A stretch of 64,000 nt of DNA, taken from the NCBI RefSeq assembly GCF_019042275.1, contig NZ_JAHQCW010000005.1, forward strand, positions 115,190 to 179,189, written 5' to 3'. The stretch comes from Diplocloster agilis (GTDB lineage Bacteria; Bacillota; Clostridia; Lachnospirales; Lachnospiraceae). Within the stretch, counting starts at the first letter, position 1; every line of letters starts with the position of its first letter. The position numbers and the translations under genes are program-made. The notes under the pieces were generated by a model. It was given only the letters and a program-made list of their open reading frames with translations. It made no database searches and was not told where the DNA came from. Below, one piece after another: positions 47,792-55,993 of the stretch.

Positions 47792-48070
47792 ATGACACAG
47801 GAAGCATTAGGAATGGTAGAAACCAGAGGTTTAGTAGCAGCGATTGAGGCATCTGACGCAATGGTAAAGGCTGCTGACGTTACTCTGATCGGAACTGAGA
47901 AAATCGGAAGCGGACTGGTAACCGTTATGGTTCGCGGAGATGTAGGCGCGGTAAAAGCTGCAACAGAAGTTGGTGGAGAAGCTGCTGCAAGACTTGGAGA
48001 ATTAGTAGCTGTACACGTAATCCCGAGACCTCATACGGACGTTGAGAAAATTTTACCGATCATTAAATAA
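47792..48070 (+). CDS. BMC shell protein, PduA/EutM-like hexamer
   Basis: The protein has 92 residues. It opens [20 protein letters not shown], with the pore loop [20 protein letters not shown] and the end [15 protein letters not shown]. This is the major-facet BMC-H type, with a strong ribosome site (AAGGAGG), as expected for the most abundant shell tile. It is nearly identical to the gene at 48481, indicating a recent duplication. Confidence 0.95.
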   Translation: MTQEALGMVETRGLVAAIEASDAMVKAADVTLIGTEKIGSGLVTVMVRGDVGAVKAATEVGGEAAARLGELVAVHVIPRPHTDVEKILPIIK

Positions 48071-48088
48071 TAAAAGCAGGGAATGCGT

Positions 48089-48382
48089 ATGAAATCTTTA
48101 GGTTTGGTAGAATTACCGAATTGTACGGACGCAATCGTCGTGTTAGACCAGATGCTGAAAACGGCGAATGTGAAGTTTCTTACATGGGAAAAGAAACTGG
48201 GCGGCCGGTTAGTGACCATTTTCGTCCAGGGGGAAGTATCCGCCGTCACCGAAGCCGTAGAACGGGCTAAGAACTGCGGTACAGGCCGGGTCGTTGCTTC
48301 CGCGGTAATCGCAAACCCTCATGAAGAAACAATGAAGCTGGTAGAAACTAGCCGCAGGAAATACAAATTCAAATTTGATTAA
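48089..48382 (+). CDS. BMC shell protein, divergent BMC-H
   Basis: The protein has 97 residues. The ATG at 48089 is preferred to the one at 48083, which touches the ribosome site (AGGGA). It reads [20 protein letters not shown], then [20 protein letters not shown], with a basic tail [10 protein letters not shown]. The single BMC domain is present, but the pore loop (EKKLGGRL) and the tail differ from the PduA-like copies. It is probably a minor facet tile with different permeability. Confidence 0.85.
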   Translation: MKSLGLVELPNCTDAIVVLDQMLKTANVKFLTWEKKLGGRLVTIFVQGEVSAVTEAVERAKNCGTGRVVASAVIANPHEETMKLVETSRRKYKFKFD

Positions 48383-48480
48383 ATGCAAAGATGAAATTTC
48401 CGGGCGGTTCACGAGGAAACGAAATGGCACAGACTAAGACGAGACAAGAAAAACAAATCGAAATTAAGGAGGAAAAAAGA

Positions 48481-48759
48481 ATGGATCTTCAGGCATTAGG
48501 AATGGTAGAAACCAGAGGTTTAGTTGCATCGATCGAAGCAGCCGATGCAATGTTAAAAGCTGCAAACGTAGTATTAGTTGGTACCGAGAAAATCGGTAGC
48601 GGACTGGTAAGCGTTATGGTCCGTGGCGACGTAGGCGCTGTTAAAGCTGCTGTAGAAGCAGGTTCCGCCAACGCTGCAAAATTAGGTGAAGTGATTGCTG
48701 TACATGTAATCCCGAGACCTCATTCGGATGTGGAGAAAATTCTTCCCCAGATCAAATAA
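48481..48759 (+). CDS. BMC shell protein, PduA/EutM-like hexamer (second copy)
   Basis: The protein has 92 residues from ATG 48481 after AAGGAGG; the frame is open back to 48391 without another ribosome site. It reads [40 protein letters not shown] and [15 protein letters not shown]. It is closely similar to the protein at 47792. A perfect inverted repeat follows the stop. Confidence 0.95.
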   Translation: MDLQALGMVETRGLVASIEAADAMLKAANVVLVGTEKIGSGLVSVMVRGDVGAVKAAVEAGSANAAKLGEVIAVHVIPRPHSDVEKILPQIK

Positions 48760-48781
48760 TCTATAAGACAATTGTTACGAA

Positions 48782-48813
48782 ACAGAGAAGAAGGAGAGCT
48801 CCTTCTTCTCTGT
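48782..48813. repeat. 32-bp inverted repeat after the last BMC-H gene
   Basis: ACAGAGAAGAAGGAG pairs at all 15 positions with CTCCTTCTTCTCTGT around two bases. No T-run follows, so it is not a normal terminator. It may stabilise the 3' end of processed shell-protein mRNA or attenuate transcription into pduL. Confidence 0.7.
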
Positions 48814-48849
48814 GGATTGTAACCAAACCCTAAGAAGGGTTAAAAAGGA

Positions 48850-48964
48850 TGAACGGAACGTTCATCCATACCTGGATGTGCAAAACAACGCACGCATGGA
48901 GGAACGGCTGAACAAAATGTTCATCCATACCTAGATGTGCAAAAAAAATGCACGCATGGAGGAA
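48850..48964 (+). repeat. Tandemly duplicated pduL leader (two copies of about 55 nt)
   Basis: Copy 1 (48850-48904) and copy 2 (48909-48964) share TTCATCCATACCT, GATGTGCAAAA and GCACGCATGGAGGAA. Each includes a TGAAC/GTTCA stem and its own GGAGG. Only the second GGAGG is followed by the pduL start, so the first is a decoy ribosome site. Confidence 0.75.
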
Positions 48965-48967
48965 ATG

Positions 48968-49609
48968 ATGCAAGAACAATTAATACAGGAAATTACCCAG
49001 AACGTATTAAAACAGCTTCATAATGTTGACGTGTATAATGAGGAAAACAAAGTTCCCATCGGCGTATCCGCAAGACATGTGCATCTTTGCAGGGAACATA
49101 TCGATATATTATTTGGCAAGGATTATCAGCTGACAAAGAAAAAAGATCTGATGGGCGGCCAGTTCGCTTCCAACGAGTGTGTAACCTTGGTGGGAACAAA
49201 GCTGCGCGCCATTGAGAATGTCCGTATTCTCGGGCCGGAACGAAAGGCTTCCCAGGTGGAAGTTTCCAAGACCGATGCGATCCGCTTAGGATTGAATCCT
49301 CCGGTCAGGGAGTCCGGTAAGATCGAGGGAAGCGCACCGGTATCCCTGGTGGGACCCAAAGGCGTGGTTTACCTCAATGAAGGCTGTATCGTAGCCATGC
49401 GTCACATCCATATGTCTCCGGACGACGCTAAAAAGTTCGGTGTGGAAAACGGACAGATCGTTAAAGTACGTTTCGGCAGCGAGCGCGGCGGTATTTTTGA
49501 AGATGTTTTAATCCGGGTGCACCCGACCTTTACTCTGGAAATGCATATTGATACCGATGAGGCAAACGGACTGGGCATCGGAAAGCAGATGGGTATTCTG
49601 ATAAAATAA
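48968..49609 (+). CDS. pduL: Phosphate propanoyltransferase PduL, BMC-type
   Basis: The protein has 213 residues. ATG 48968, five bases after GGAGG, is preferred to ATG 48965 and to the frame start 48935. The N-terminal helix EQLIQEITQNVLKQL is an encapsulation peptide. Two PTAC domains follow, with VSARHVHLC and AMRHIHMSPDDA giving the di-zinc His sites. It converts acyl-CoA (lactoyl- or propionyl-CoA) to acyl phosphate and frees CoA inside the shell. Confidence 0.94.
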   Translation: MQEQLIQEITQNVLKQLHNVDVYNEENKVPIGVSARHVHLCREHIDILFGKDYQLTKKKDLMGGQFASNECVTLVGTKLRAIENVRILGPERKASQVEVSKTDAIRLGLNPPVRESGKIEGSAPVSLVGPKGVVYLNEGCIVAMRHIHMSPDDAKKFGVENGQIVKVRFGSERGGIFEDVLIRVHPTFTLEMHIDTDEANGLGIGKQMGILIK

Positions 49610-49647
49610 GATTTTAAATGGAAGAGTGCCGGGGAGGCGCAGATGAC

Positions 49648-49926
49648 ATGATAATAGGTAAGGTTGTAGGTACGGTTATTTGTACCAGAAAAAATGATCA
49701 TCTGGTTGGGAATAAGTTCCTCATAATAGATCCCATGGAGAAAATGGCATCTGAGATGGAATCCAGAATAGTGGCAGTGGACAATGTGGGAGCCGGTATC
49801 GGTGAAATCGTGTTGGTAGCCAGAGGCAGTGCGGCGCGTGTCGGCTGTGGGGATGAGAACTCTCCCGTAGATGCCTGCGTCGTAGGTATCGTAGATGATC
49901 CGCAGAAAATCGTTATTGTAGAATAG
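49648..49926 (+). CDS. BMC vertex protein, EutN/CcmL-type pentamer (BMC-P)
   Basis: The protein has 92 residues from ATG 49648 (MIIGKVVGTVICTRKNDHLV), the standard start of the family; the frame runs back to 49618. GAGIGEIVLVARGSAAR and the end VDACVVGIVDDPQKI are conserved in EutN. Pentamers cap shell vertices. Confidence 0.93.
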   Translation: MIIGKVVGTVICTRKNDHLVGNKFLIIDPMEKMASEMESRIVAVDNVGAGIGEIVLVARGSAARVGCGDENSPVDACVVGIVDDPQKIVIVE

Positions 49927-49941
49927 GTTGGAGTGAATAAC

Positions 49942-51270
49942 ATGGAATTGGTACAGATGAAGGAAGCGCTATATGAAGGCGGTGTCGTAGGAGCAGGCGG
50001 GGCAGGCTTCCCGACCTACGCGAAATTGTCGGACAAAGCACAAACCGTAATCCTGAACTGTGCGGAATGCGAACCGTTGATCAAGGTTGACCGGCAGCTG
50101 ATCATGGCCCATGCAGAAGAGATTCTATCCGGTATGCAGATGCTGGTGGACACCATGGGAGCGGAAGAAGGCATTCTGGCAGTTAAGAAGTCTTATACGG
50201 CGGCGATCGAGGCAGTGCAAAGCCGCATCGGCGGATATCCGAAATTGCGGTTACATATACTGCCCGATATCTATCCGGCCGGGGACGAGGTGGTTCTGAT
50301 CTATGAGACCACAGGCAAGATTGTTCCGCAGGGTAAAATACCTATCTTGGTAGGCTGCGTTGTCGTCAATGTGGAGACAGTGCTGAATCTATATAATAAG
50401 GTAACAAGTGACAAAGATGTTACATCCAAGTTTGTCACGGTAGCCGGTCTGGTAAACAATCCCCTGACCGTAGAGGTTCCGGTAGGCATCACCGTACAGG
50501 AACTGATCGATCTGGCCGGCGGAGTGTCAACACAGGACTACGCCATCTTAATGGGCGGTCCTATGACGGGACGGATCTGTTCCGCCCACGATATCGTGAC
50601 CAAGACTACAAAAGCAATTCTTATATTGCCTCCTGACTGCCCTCCGATCGCCAAGAGACGTCGTGAGAGCCGTCTGGATATCCGCAATGCGATGTCCGTA
50701 TGTTCCCAGTGTTCCATGTGCACAAGCCTGTGCCCGAGAAATCTGCTGGGACAGTCCATCAAGCCCCATGAATTTATGCGCTCCATCGCAAACGGCCTGA
50801 CGGACAATGTAGAACCGTATCTGAATACATTCTTCTGCTGCTCCTGCGGCCTGTGTGAGATGTATTCCTGCCACCAGGACTTGTCCCCCAGAAGACTGAT
50901 GGATGAGTACAAAGGCAAGATGCGCGCCAAGGGAATCAAGATTCCGGACAAAGCAGGAAAAGGTGTGGCAAGCCCGCTTCGGGAAGAGAGAAGAGTCCCC
51001 GAGCATCGTCTGGTTCACCGTCTGGGATTACACCAGTTTGATGTTCCGGCGCCACTGGTAAAATGCGAGAAGGAATTCAAAGAGGTGAAACTGATGCTCC
51101 GTCAGAACATCGGCGCTCCTTGTGTTCCGGAGGTCAAGGTGGGAGATTCCGTAACGGAAGGACAGACCGTCGCAAGACCACCGAAGGAAGCATTAGGTAC
51201 CTGCCTGCATGCAAGTATCGGCGGTAAGGTTACGGCAGTTACGGATCAATTTATAACCATTAAGGCATAG
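49942..51270 (+). CDS. pduS: PduS-like BMC flavin/iron-sulfur oxidoreductase (RnfC-related)
   Basis: The protein has 442 residues. ATG 49942 sits nine bases after TTGGAG; the in-frame GTG 49933 touches the ribosome site. GGVVGAGGAGFPTYAKL and NCAECEPLIKVD are the RnfC-type FMN/NADH region. Two four-cysteine clusters are in CSQCSMCTSLCP and CCSCGLCEMYSC, and a biotinyl-like/SLBB region occupies the C-terminus. It passes electrons across or at the shell, possibly with the PduT-like protein next door. Confidence 0.9.
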   Translation: MELVQMKEALYEGGVVGAGGAGFPTYAKLSDKAQTVILNCAECEPLIKVDRQLIMAHAEEILSGMQMLVDTMGAEEGILAVKKSYTAAIEAVQSRIGGYPKLRLHILPDIYPAGDEVVLIYETTGKIVPQGKIPILVGCVVVNVETVLNLYNKVTSDKDVTSKFVTVAGLVNNPLTVEVPVGITVQELIDLAGGVSTQDYAILMGGPMTGRICSAHDIVTKTTKAILILPPDCPPIAKRRRESRLDIRNAMSVCSQCSMCTSLCPRNLLGQSIKPHEFMRSIANGLTDNVEPYLNTFFCCSCGLCEMYSCHQDLSPRRLMDEYKGKMRAKGIKIPDKAGKGVASPLREERRVPEHRLVHRLGLHQFDVPAPLVKCEKEFKEVKLMLRQNIGAPCVPEVKVGDSVTEGQTVARPPKEALGTCLHASIGGKVTAVTDQFITIKA

Positions 51271-51286
51271 TGTGGAGATGAAAGCG

Positions 51287-51835
51287 ATGAATAGAGCAAT
51301 AGGAATGGTAGAATACAAAACGGTTTCTTCCGGTATACAGGCGGCGGATTTGATCGTGAAGACATCGGATGTGACGCTGATTGAGGCCCAGACCGTATGT
51401 CCCGGTAAGTTCATTATCTTATTTTCCGGTGATATCAGTGCGGTCCGCGTGGCTGTGGATGCAGCAGAACGTCAGTTCCCGGAAAGCATGATAGACAAAT
51501 TCGTGTTGGGTAATCCTCATGATTCCATCTTTAAGGCACTGTCCTGCACAGCGGAGATCGACGATGTAAATGCCCTGGGCATTGTGGAAACCTTCACGGG
51601 CGCTTCTGCAATCGTAGCGGCCGATCACGCGGCCAAGACGGCGGAAGTGGATATCTTCGAGATCCGGATCGCCAGAGGTATGTGCGGAAAATCCTATGTA
51701 CTGCTGACCGGATCGGTAGCGGCAGTGACGGAAGCGGTGGAATCCAGCGTTTCCATGATAAAAGAGGAAGGTCTGGTACTGGATTACGCAGTAATACCAA
51801 GCCCTTCCAAAGAGTTTGTACGTACTTTAATCTAG
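51287..51835 (+). CDS. pduT: BMC trimer shell protein, PduT-like (BMC-T)
   Basis: The protein has 182 residues from ATG 51287, nine bases after GGAG; the frame begins at GTG 51272. Two fused BMC domains are read (RAIGMVEYKTVSSGIQAADL and NALGIVETFTGASAIVAADH). Cys38 in TVCPGKF matches the residue that holds the pore [4Fe-4S] cluster in PduT. The genomic pairing with PduS supports an electron conduit. A terminator follows. Confidence 0.92.
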   Translation: MNRAIGMVEYKTVSSGIQAADLIVKTSDVTLIEAQTVCPGKFIILFSGDISAVRVAVDAAERQFPESMIDKFVLGNPHDSIFKALSCTAEIDDVNALGIVETFTGASAIVAADHAAKTAEVDIFEIRIARGMCGKSYVLLTGSVAAVTEAVESSVSMIKEEGLVLDYAVIPSPSKEFVRTLI

Positions 51836-51861
51836 GTTTGTTTGTGTTTGTGCATAGAGGG

Positions 51862-51905
51862 ACCGGCCGGCCCGACAGGATAACTGTTTGGTTGGCCGGT
51901 TTTTT
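51862..51905 (+). terminator. Terminator of the BMC operon
   Basis: ACCGGCC (51862-51868) pairs with GGCCGGT (51894-51900) and TTTTTT follows. It ends the operon after the BMC-T gene and runs straight into repeat C1. Confidence 0.75.
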
Positions 51906-52028
51906 ATTCCATAGGAAAGTGCGCCTATGGAATAAAAAGCCCTCCGGGGGATCGCACTGCGGCGGAAATGAAGTTGCCGCTTACGCGGCCCGCCGCAGGC
52001 GGAGAGTTTCGCTGGCGAAACTCTTTTT
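51905..52028 (+). repeat. Family C hairpin repeat, copy C1
   Basis: The stem TATTCCATAGG/CCTATGGAATA (11 of 11 pairs) surrounds the loop AAAGTGCG. A conserved tract follows with GCCCTCC, GCGGCGG and CCGCTTACGCGG, then a closing hairpin GAGTTTCGC/GCGAAACTC. Here a T6 run makes it terminator-like. The copy at 55994-56132 shares the loop and the tail but has an unrelated 27-bp stem. Confidence 0.7.
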
Positions 52029-52102
52029 TAGTCATGTCAATAAAAGAGAAAGAATTGGATATACTGAATAATAGTTTGATTCAATCGGGACAGGAGGAAG
52101 CA

Positions 52103-52360
52103 ATGAAAGAATTTGTATATACAATAAAGGATGAATTAGGTATTCATGCCAGACCCGCGGGGATGCTGGCGAAGCTGGCAGCCGGATATAAAAGCCGGAT
52201 ATTGATCTGCTGTAACGACCGGGAAGTGGATGTAAAAAGGATTATGGGCGTGATGGGTTTAGGCGTAAAACAGGGACAAAAGATCATGCTTAAGGCAGAG
52301 GGCGAGGATGAGGAGGAAGCCGGGGAGGCTCTGCGCAAATTTATGGATGAGAATCTGTAA
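52103..52360 (+). CDS. HPr-like phosphocarrier lacking the regulatory serine
   Basis: The protein has 85 residues from ATG 52103 after CAGGAGG; the open frame starts at 51968 inside repeat C1. His15 in LGIHARPAGMLAKLA is the PTS phosphorylation site. The Ser46 region reads VDVKRIMGVMGLGV, with Arg at position 46, so HPr kinase could not phosphorylate it. It is therefore an HPr paralogue that could accept phosphate from enzyme I but not join CcpA control. It is placed just after the BMC operon but separated from it by two terminators. Confidence 0.85.
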   Translation: MKEFVYTIKDELGIHARPAGMLAKLAAGYKSRILICCNDREVDVKRIMGVMGLGVKQGQKIMLKAEGEDEEEAGEALRKFMDENL

Positions 52361-52404
52361 TCGTTCAGATGGAGTAAGTTTGACGCAATGGAATTTTAAA
52401 TGGG

Positions 52405-52443
52405 GCAGTGCATTCAGATTGACCAATCAGAGGCACTGCTTCA
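52405..52443 (+). terminator. Probable terminator after the HPr-like gene
   Basis: GCAGTGC (52405-52411) pairs with GCACTGC (52433-52439), followed by TTCATTATT. The T-run is weak. Confidence 0.45.
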
Positions 52444-52455
52444 TTATTACTCGTA

Positions 52456-52538
52456 AAGTTAACTGCACACAAAAAAGGTTGACAATCAGCAGACAAATCT
52501 ATATAATAAAATCAACCTAGAAAAAAGAAGGTTAACAA
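52456..52538 (+). promoter_or_regulatory. bioY promoter with two candidate BirA boxes
   Basis: TTGACA (52479-52484), 17 nt and TATAAT (52502-52507) form a consensus promoter. Two inverted half-site pairs surround it: AAGTTAACT-N12-GGTTGACAA (52456-52485) and AAATCAACC-N12-GGTTAACAA (52509-52538). They resemble the BirA operator pattern TTGTTAACC...GGTTAACAA. One overlaps the -35 and the other lies just past the -10, so biotin-bound BirA could repress bioY. Confidence 0.6.
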
Positions 52539-52578
52539 TTGACCGACCAAAAAGATACATAAAACGGAGGAATTATTT

Positions 52579-53127
52579 ATGAAGCAGAAAATATCAACCA
52601 GATCTATCGTTGCCGTGGGAGTATTTGCCGCTGTGATAGCCGTACTTTCGCAGATATCGGTTCCCATGCCGTCCCAGGTGCCGATCACACTTCAGACATT
52701 TGCAATCGCGCTGGCCGGATATGTGCTGGGATGGAAGCGGGGACTGGGTGCTGTTGGTGTATATGTACTGCTGGGGGCAGTGGGGGTTCCGGTCTTTGCA
52801 AATTTAACGGCAGGTTTTCAGATCCTGGTGGGACCTACCGGCGGCTTTATCTTTGGATTCCTGGGCATGGTTATACTGTGCGGACTTGGTGGAAAACAGA
52901 AAAATAAGCCCCTCGCAAGTTTATTAAGCCTGGGCGGACTGGCTGTCTGCCATTTGGCAGGAGCTTTGCAATTTTCTCTCGTCACTTCTACATCCATAGG
53001 ACAGGCCTTATTAATCGCATCTGTCCCCTATCTGATCAAGGACGTGGTTTCCCTTGCACTTGCTTACGTTGTGGGAGCGATACTCAGGAAGAGGCTGGCT
53101 TCAGCCGGTATTCTGATCTATGTATAA
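52579..53127 (+). CDS. bioY: Biotin transporter substrate-binding subunit BioY
   Basis: The protein has 182 residues with six membrane helices. Motifs include PMPSQVPITLQTFAIALAGY, GAVGVPVFANLTAGFQILVG and PTGGFIFGFLGM, the BioY S-component signatures. It binds biotin for the ECF transporter, with the energising module elsewhere. Biotin is needed by the carrier protein at 60638, which makes the neighbourhood sensible. Confidence 0.95.
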   Translation: MKQKISTRSIVAVGVFAAVIAVLSQISVPMPSQVPITLQTFAIALAGYVLGWKRGLGAVGVYVLLGAVGVPVFANLTAGFQILVGPTGGFIFGFLGMVILCGLGGKQKNKPLASLLSLGGLAVCHLAGALQFSLVTSTSIGQALLIASVPYLIKDVVSLALAYVVGAILRKRLASAGILIYV

Positions 53128-53168
53128 TAGAAACTCCATGGCAACAGCATAAAAATGAAACGATTCAG

Positions 53169-53205
53169 CGGATATTTTCTAAGGAATTAGGAAATATCCG
53201 TTTTT
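53169..53205 (+). terminator. Intrinsic terminator after bioY
   Basis: CGGATATTTTCT (53169-53180) pairs with AGGAAATATCCG (53189-53200), followed by TTTTT. Confidence 0.87.
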
Positions 53206-53252
53206 GATTGTGCGCCATAAATTACCCGCCATAAATTGTAATCCGGCTATTC

Positions 53253-53281
53253 TTGCGAAAAGAAATAGATTGTAGTATGAT
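53253..53281 (+). promoter_or_regulatory. Promoter of the AI-2E-family gene
   Basis: TTGCGA (53253-53258), 17 nt and TATGAT (53276-53281). Because transcription would start about 53288, the long open frame beginning at 53253 cannot be used in full, which supports the start at 53328. Confidence 0.6.
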
Positions 53282-53327
53282 AGCAGTAATTATAAGACCG
53301 CATAAAAGAATGAGGAGAAGTCTGCGT

Positions 53328-54512
53328 ATGGACCTGGATAAAAAAAATTCCCGAAAGATATTTGGATTTATTGCATTTGGTATCATCCTTTTTGTTGCGA
53401 TGGAAAACCTGGGCGCCGTAGCCGGGGCTGCAGGCCGGATTCTGGGCCTGTTTTGGCCGTTCCTGCTGGGGCTTTGCATTGCTTTTATTTTAAATATTCC
53501 CATGCGTCTTCTGGAAGAAAGAGTATTCGCAGGCCTGAAAGGGAAGAAGGTTTGGAATAAAATCTGCCGTCCGGTCTGCATGGTTTTATCCATAGTCATT
53601 ATCGTGGCGATTGTATTCTTTGTCATGTTTCTGGTACTGCCGGAGTTAGTCCGGACCTTCACCATACTGAGCAGAAGCATCCCGGTCTTTGTGACCGATG
53701 TTCAAAACTGGCTGATTAAACTGGCGGAAGATTTTGACATATCCGCAGATACCATTCGAAATGTCTCTATTGACTGGGATAAAATGATCAGCACGGCGGT
53801 AACGTTCCTGCAGGATGGAGCCACCACCGTACTGAATACAACCATAGGAGTGACCACCTCCATCGTAAACGGAGTCGTCAATTTCTTCCTGGCGGTCATC
53901 TTTGCCATCTATATTCTGGCGGCAAAAGAAAAACTGGGCGGACAGATCCGCAAATTCCTCCGGGCCTTCATCGATCCGAAAAAAGCGGATCAATTCCTCT
54001 ATGTATGCAGCCTGTCCAGCCGGATCTTCGGCAACTTTGTCAGCGGACAGTGTACGGAGGCGGTCATTCTGGGGACACTGTGCTGGCTTGGCATGCTGCT
54101 TCTGCGGCTGCCTTACCCGCTGGTTATCGGAGCCCTGGTCGGCCTTACCGCCCTGATCCCGATTTTCGGCGCTTTCGTTGGCTGTGCGGTGGGCGCGTTC
54201 CTGATCCTGATCGTAAGCCCGGTCAAAGCCCTGATCTTCATCATATTCTTCCTGGTGCTCCAGCAGATCGAAGGAAACCTGATCTATCCGAAAGTAGTAG
54301 GCACCTCCGTCGGACTGCCCGGAATCTGGGTGCTTTTGGCGGTGACGATCGGCGGCAGCATGTTCGGCGTTATCGGCATGTTAATTTTCGTTCCGCTCTG
54401 TTCGGTCCTCTACTGCCTGTTCCGGGAAGCGGTTCATCACAGGCTCCGCGACAAGGAACAGCCAACGGCCGGCAAGGCGGCTCCGGCAAAAGACCCTGCA
54501 GCGAAGAAATAA
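53328..54512 (+). CDS. AI-2E family transporter (PF01594)
   Basis: The protein has 394 residues from ATG 53328 (MDLDKKNSRKIFGF) after GAGGAGA. About eight membrane helices include ILGLFWPFLLGLCIAFILNI and LVIGALVGLTALIPIFGAFV. The conserved end is LQQIEGNLIYPKVVGTSVGL, then PGIWVLLAVTIGGSMFG. Family members include AI-2 exporters and Na+/H+ antiporters, so the substrate is open. An Ala/Lys/Pro-rich cytoplasmic tail ends the protein. Confidence 0.87.
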   Translation: MDLDKKNSRKIFGFIAFGIILFVAMENLGAVAGAAGRILGLFWPFLLGLCIAFILNIPMRLLEERVFAGLKGKKVWNKICRPVCMVLSIVIIVAIVFFVMFLVLPELVRTFTILSRSIPVFVTDVQNWLIKLAEDFDISADTIRNVSIDWDKMISTAVTFLQDGATTVLNTTIGVTTSIVNGVVNFFLAVIFAIYILAAKEKLGGQIRKFLRAFIDPKKADQFLYVCSLSSRIFGNFVSGQCTEAVILGTLCWLGMLLLRLPYPLVIGALVGLTALIPIFGAFVGCAVGAFLILIVSPVKALIFIIFFLVLQQIEGNLIYPKVVGTSVGLPGIWVLLAVTIGGSMFGVIGMLIFVPLCSVLYCLFREAVHHRLRDKEQPTAGKAAPAKDPAAKK

Positions 54513-54542
54513 GCTATATAAATTAAGAGGGAGGTTATAACA

Positions 54543-55916
54543 ATGGCAATCATCATCAAAAACGGTACCGTAGTATCACCAACACAGAGCATCATGCAGG
54601 ATATCCGTATTGAAGGGGAAAAAATCGCGCAGGTAGGGGAGAGCCTGCCGGTAACCGCGGAGGACACCGTCTACGATGCCCGGGGAAACCTTATATTCCC
54701 AGGATTTATCGACGCCCACACCCATATGGACATGGATAACGGTAAAATCGTAACCGCAGACGATTTCGCTTCCGGCGGCCGGGCGGCCATCGCGGGAGGT
54801 ACGACCCTGTTAATCGATTTTGCCACCCAGGAAAAGGGCCATCTGATGGGAGAGGCCTTCTATCAGTGGATGGCAAAGGCAGAACAGAAATGTTCCTGTG
54901 ACTATGCCTTCCACATGGCCATCATAGACTGGAATGAGGAAACCAGGCAGGAACTGGCCAACATGTTCCGGATCGGGGTATCCTCCTTTAAAGTATATCT
55001 GGCCTACGACAACCTGCGGATCAACGACCGGGAGCTCTACGAGCTGCTGTGTGACATGAAAAAACTGGGTGGAATCGTCGGCGTCCACTGTGAAAACGGC
55101 GATCTGGTCAACGAGCTGGTAGCCGAACAGCTGGCGGCAGGCAACACAAGCCCCGCCGCTCATCCGGTCTCCAGACCTGCAGAAGTGGAAGCCGAAGCCA
55201 TATCACGCCTCCTGTACATAGCCAAACTCGCCGACTGTCCTGTCCACATCGTCCACTTAAGCACGAAACTTGGGTTAGAAGAAATCCGAAAAGCCCGGTC
55301 AAACGGCCAAACCGTCTACGTAGAAACCTGTCCCCAATACCTGCTCATGGACGACCATGTATACAGCCAGCCGGACTTCGAGGGAGCCAAATACGTCTGC
55401 TCCCCGCCGATCCGCAAAAAAGAAGACCAGGAAGCCCTCTGGGAGGGCATCATAAACGGAGAAATCCAAACTGTAGCCACGGATCACTGCAGCTACAACT
55501 TCCACGGCCAAAAAGACCTGGGAATCGACGACTTCTCCAAGATCCCCAACGGCCTGCCCGGCATCGAGCACCGTCCGGAGCTGATCTACACCTACGGAGT
55601 CAAAACCGGCCGTATCACCCAAGAAAAAATGTGTGAAATCCTGGCCTCCAACAACGCCAAAATATTCGGCTGCTACCCTCAAAAAGGGGTCATCGCACCC
55701 GGCAGCGACGCAGACATCGTCATCTGGCAGGACTGCCGGGAACCCATCACCGCCGCGGCCCAGCACCAAAACGTAGACTACACTCCCTACGAAGGAATCG
55801 AGATCCTGGGCAAACCCAAACACGTCTTCCTCCGCGGCCAGGAAGTCTTCCGGGACGGCAAGCTCCTGCAGCCTGAGCTCGGCATCTACATCAACCGCGA
55901 ACCAGGCGGACTATAA
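54543..55916 (+). CDS. Dihydropyrimidinase/D-hydantoinase-family amidohydrolase
   Basis: The protein has 457 residues. The metal site is readable: DAHTHMD (HxH), the carboxylated Lys in SSFKVYLAY, HCENGDLV, HIVHLS and TDHC. GLPGIEHRPELIYTYGV and the closing metallo-chain AGSDADIVIW-like segment fit the hydantoinase/dihydropyrimidinase class. It opens cyclic ureides such as dihydrouracil or hydantoins. No partner carbamoylase lies next to it, so the substrate is unknown. It follows the AI-2E-family gene by 30 nt. Confidence 0.88.
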   Translation: MAIIIKNGTVVSPTQSIMQDIRIEGEKIAQVGESLPVTAEDTVYDARGNLIFPGFIDAHTHMDMDNGKIVTADDFASGGRAAIAGGTTLLIDFATQEKGHLMGEAFYQWMAKAEQKCSCDYAFHMAIIDWNEETRQELANMFRIGVSSFKVYLAYDNLRINDRELYELLCDMKKLGGIVGVHCENGDLVNELVAEQLAAGNTSPAAHPVSRPAEVEAEAISRLLYIAKLADCPVHIVHLSTKLGLEEIRKARSNGQTVYVETCPQYLLMDDHVYSQPDFEGAKYVCSPPIRKKEDQEALWEGIINGEIQTVATDHCSYNFHGQKDLGIDDFSKIPNGLPGIEHRPELIYTYGVKTGRITQEKMCEILASNNAKIFGCYPQKGVIAPGSDADIVIWQDCREPITAAAQHQNVDYTPYEGIEILGKPKHVFLRGQEVFRDGKLLQPELGIYINREPGGL

Positions 55917-55942
55917 AATCAATAACAAAAACTATAACTTCA

Positions 55943-55992
55943 AACCGCTTCATGAAACCAGCCCCCAAAGCTATCATCATGAAGCGGTTTTC
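55943..55992 (+). terminator. Terminator after the hydantoinase gene
   Basis: AACCGCTTCATGA pairs with TCATGAAGCGGTT around a loop of about 21 nt and is followed by TTT. Confidence 0.7.
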
Positions 55993-55993
55993 C

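Noticed and set aside
47417..48759. Four similar BMC genes considered as a repeat artefact
   Set aside because: Each has its own ribosome site and full BMC domain; two are diverged, so they are real paralogues.
51968..52360. 130-residue version of the HPr-like protein
   Set aside because: The first 45 codons run through repeat C1 and its terminator hairpin; ATG 52103 has a strong ribosome site and gives the standard HPr length.
54005..54526. 173-residue open frame inside the AI-2E-family gene
   Set aside because: It is an alternate frame of a well-supported membrane protein gene.
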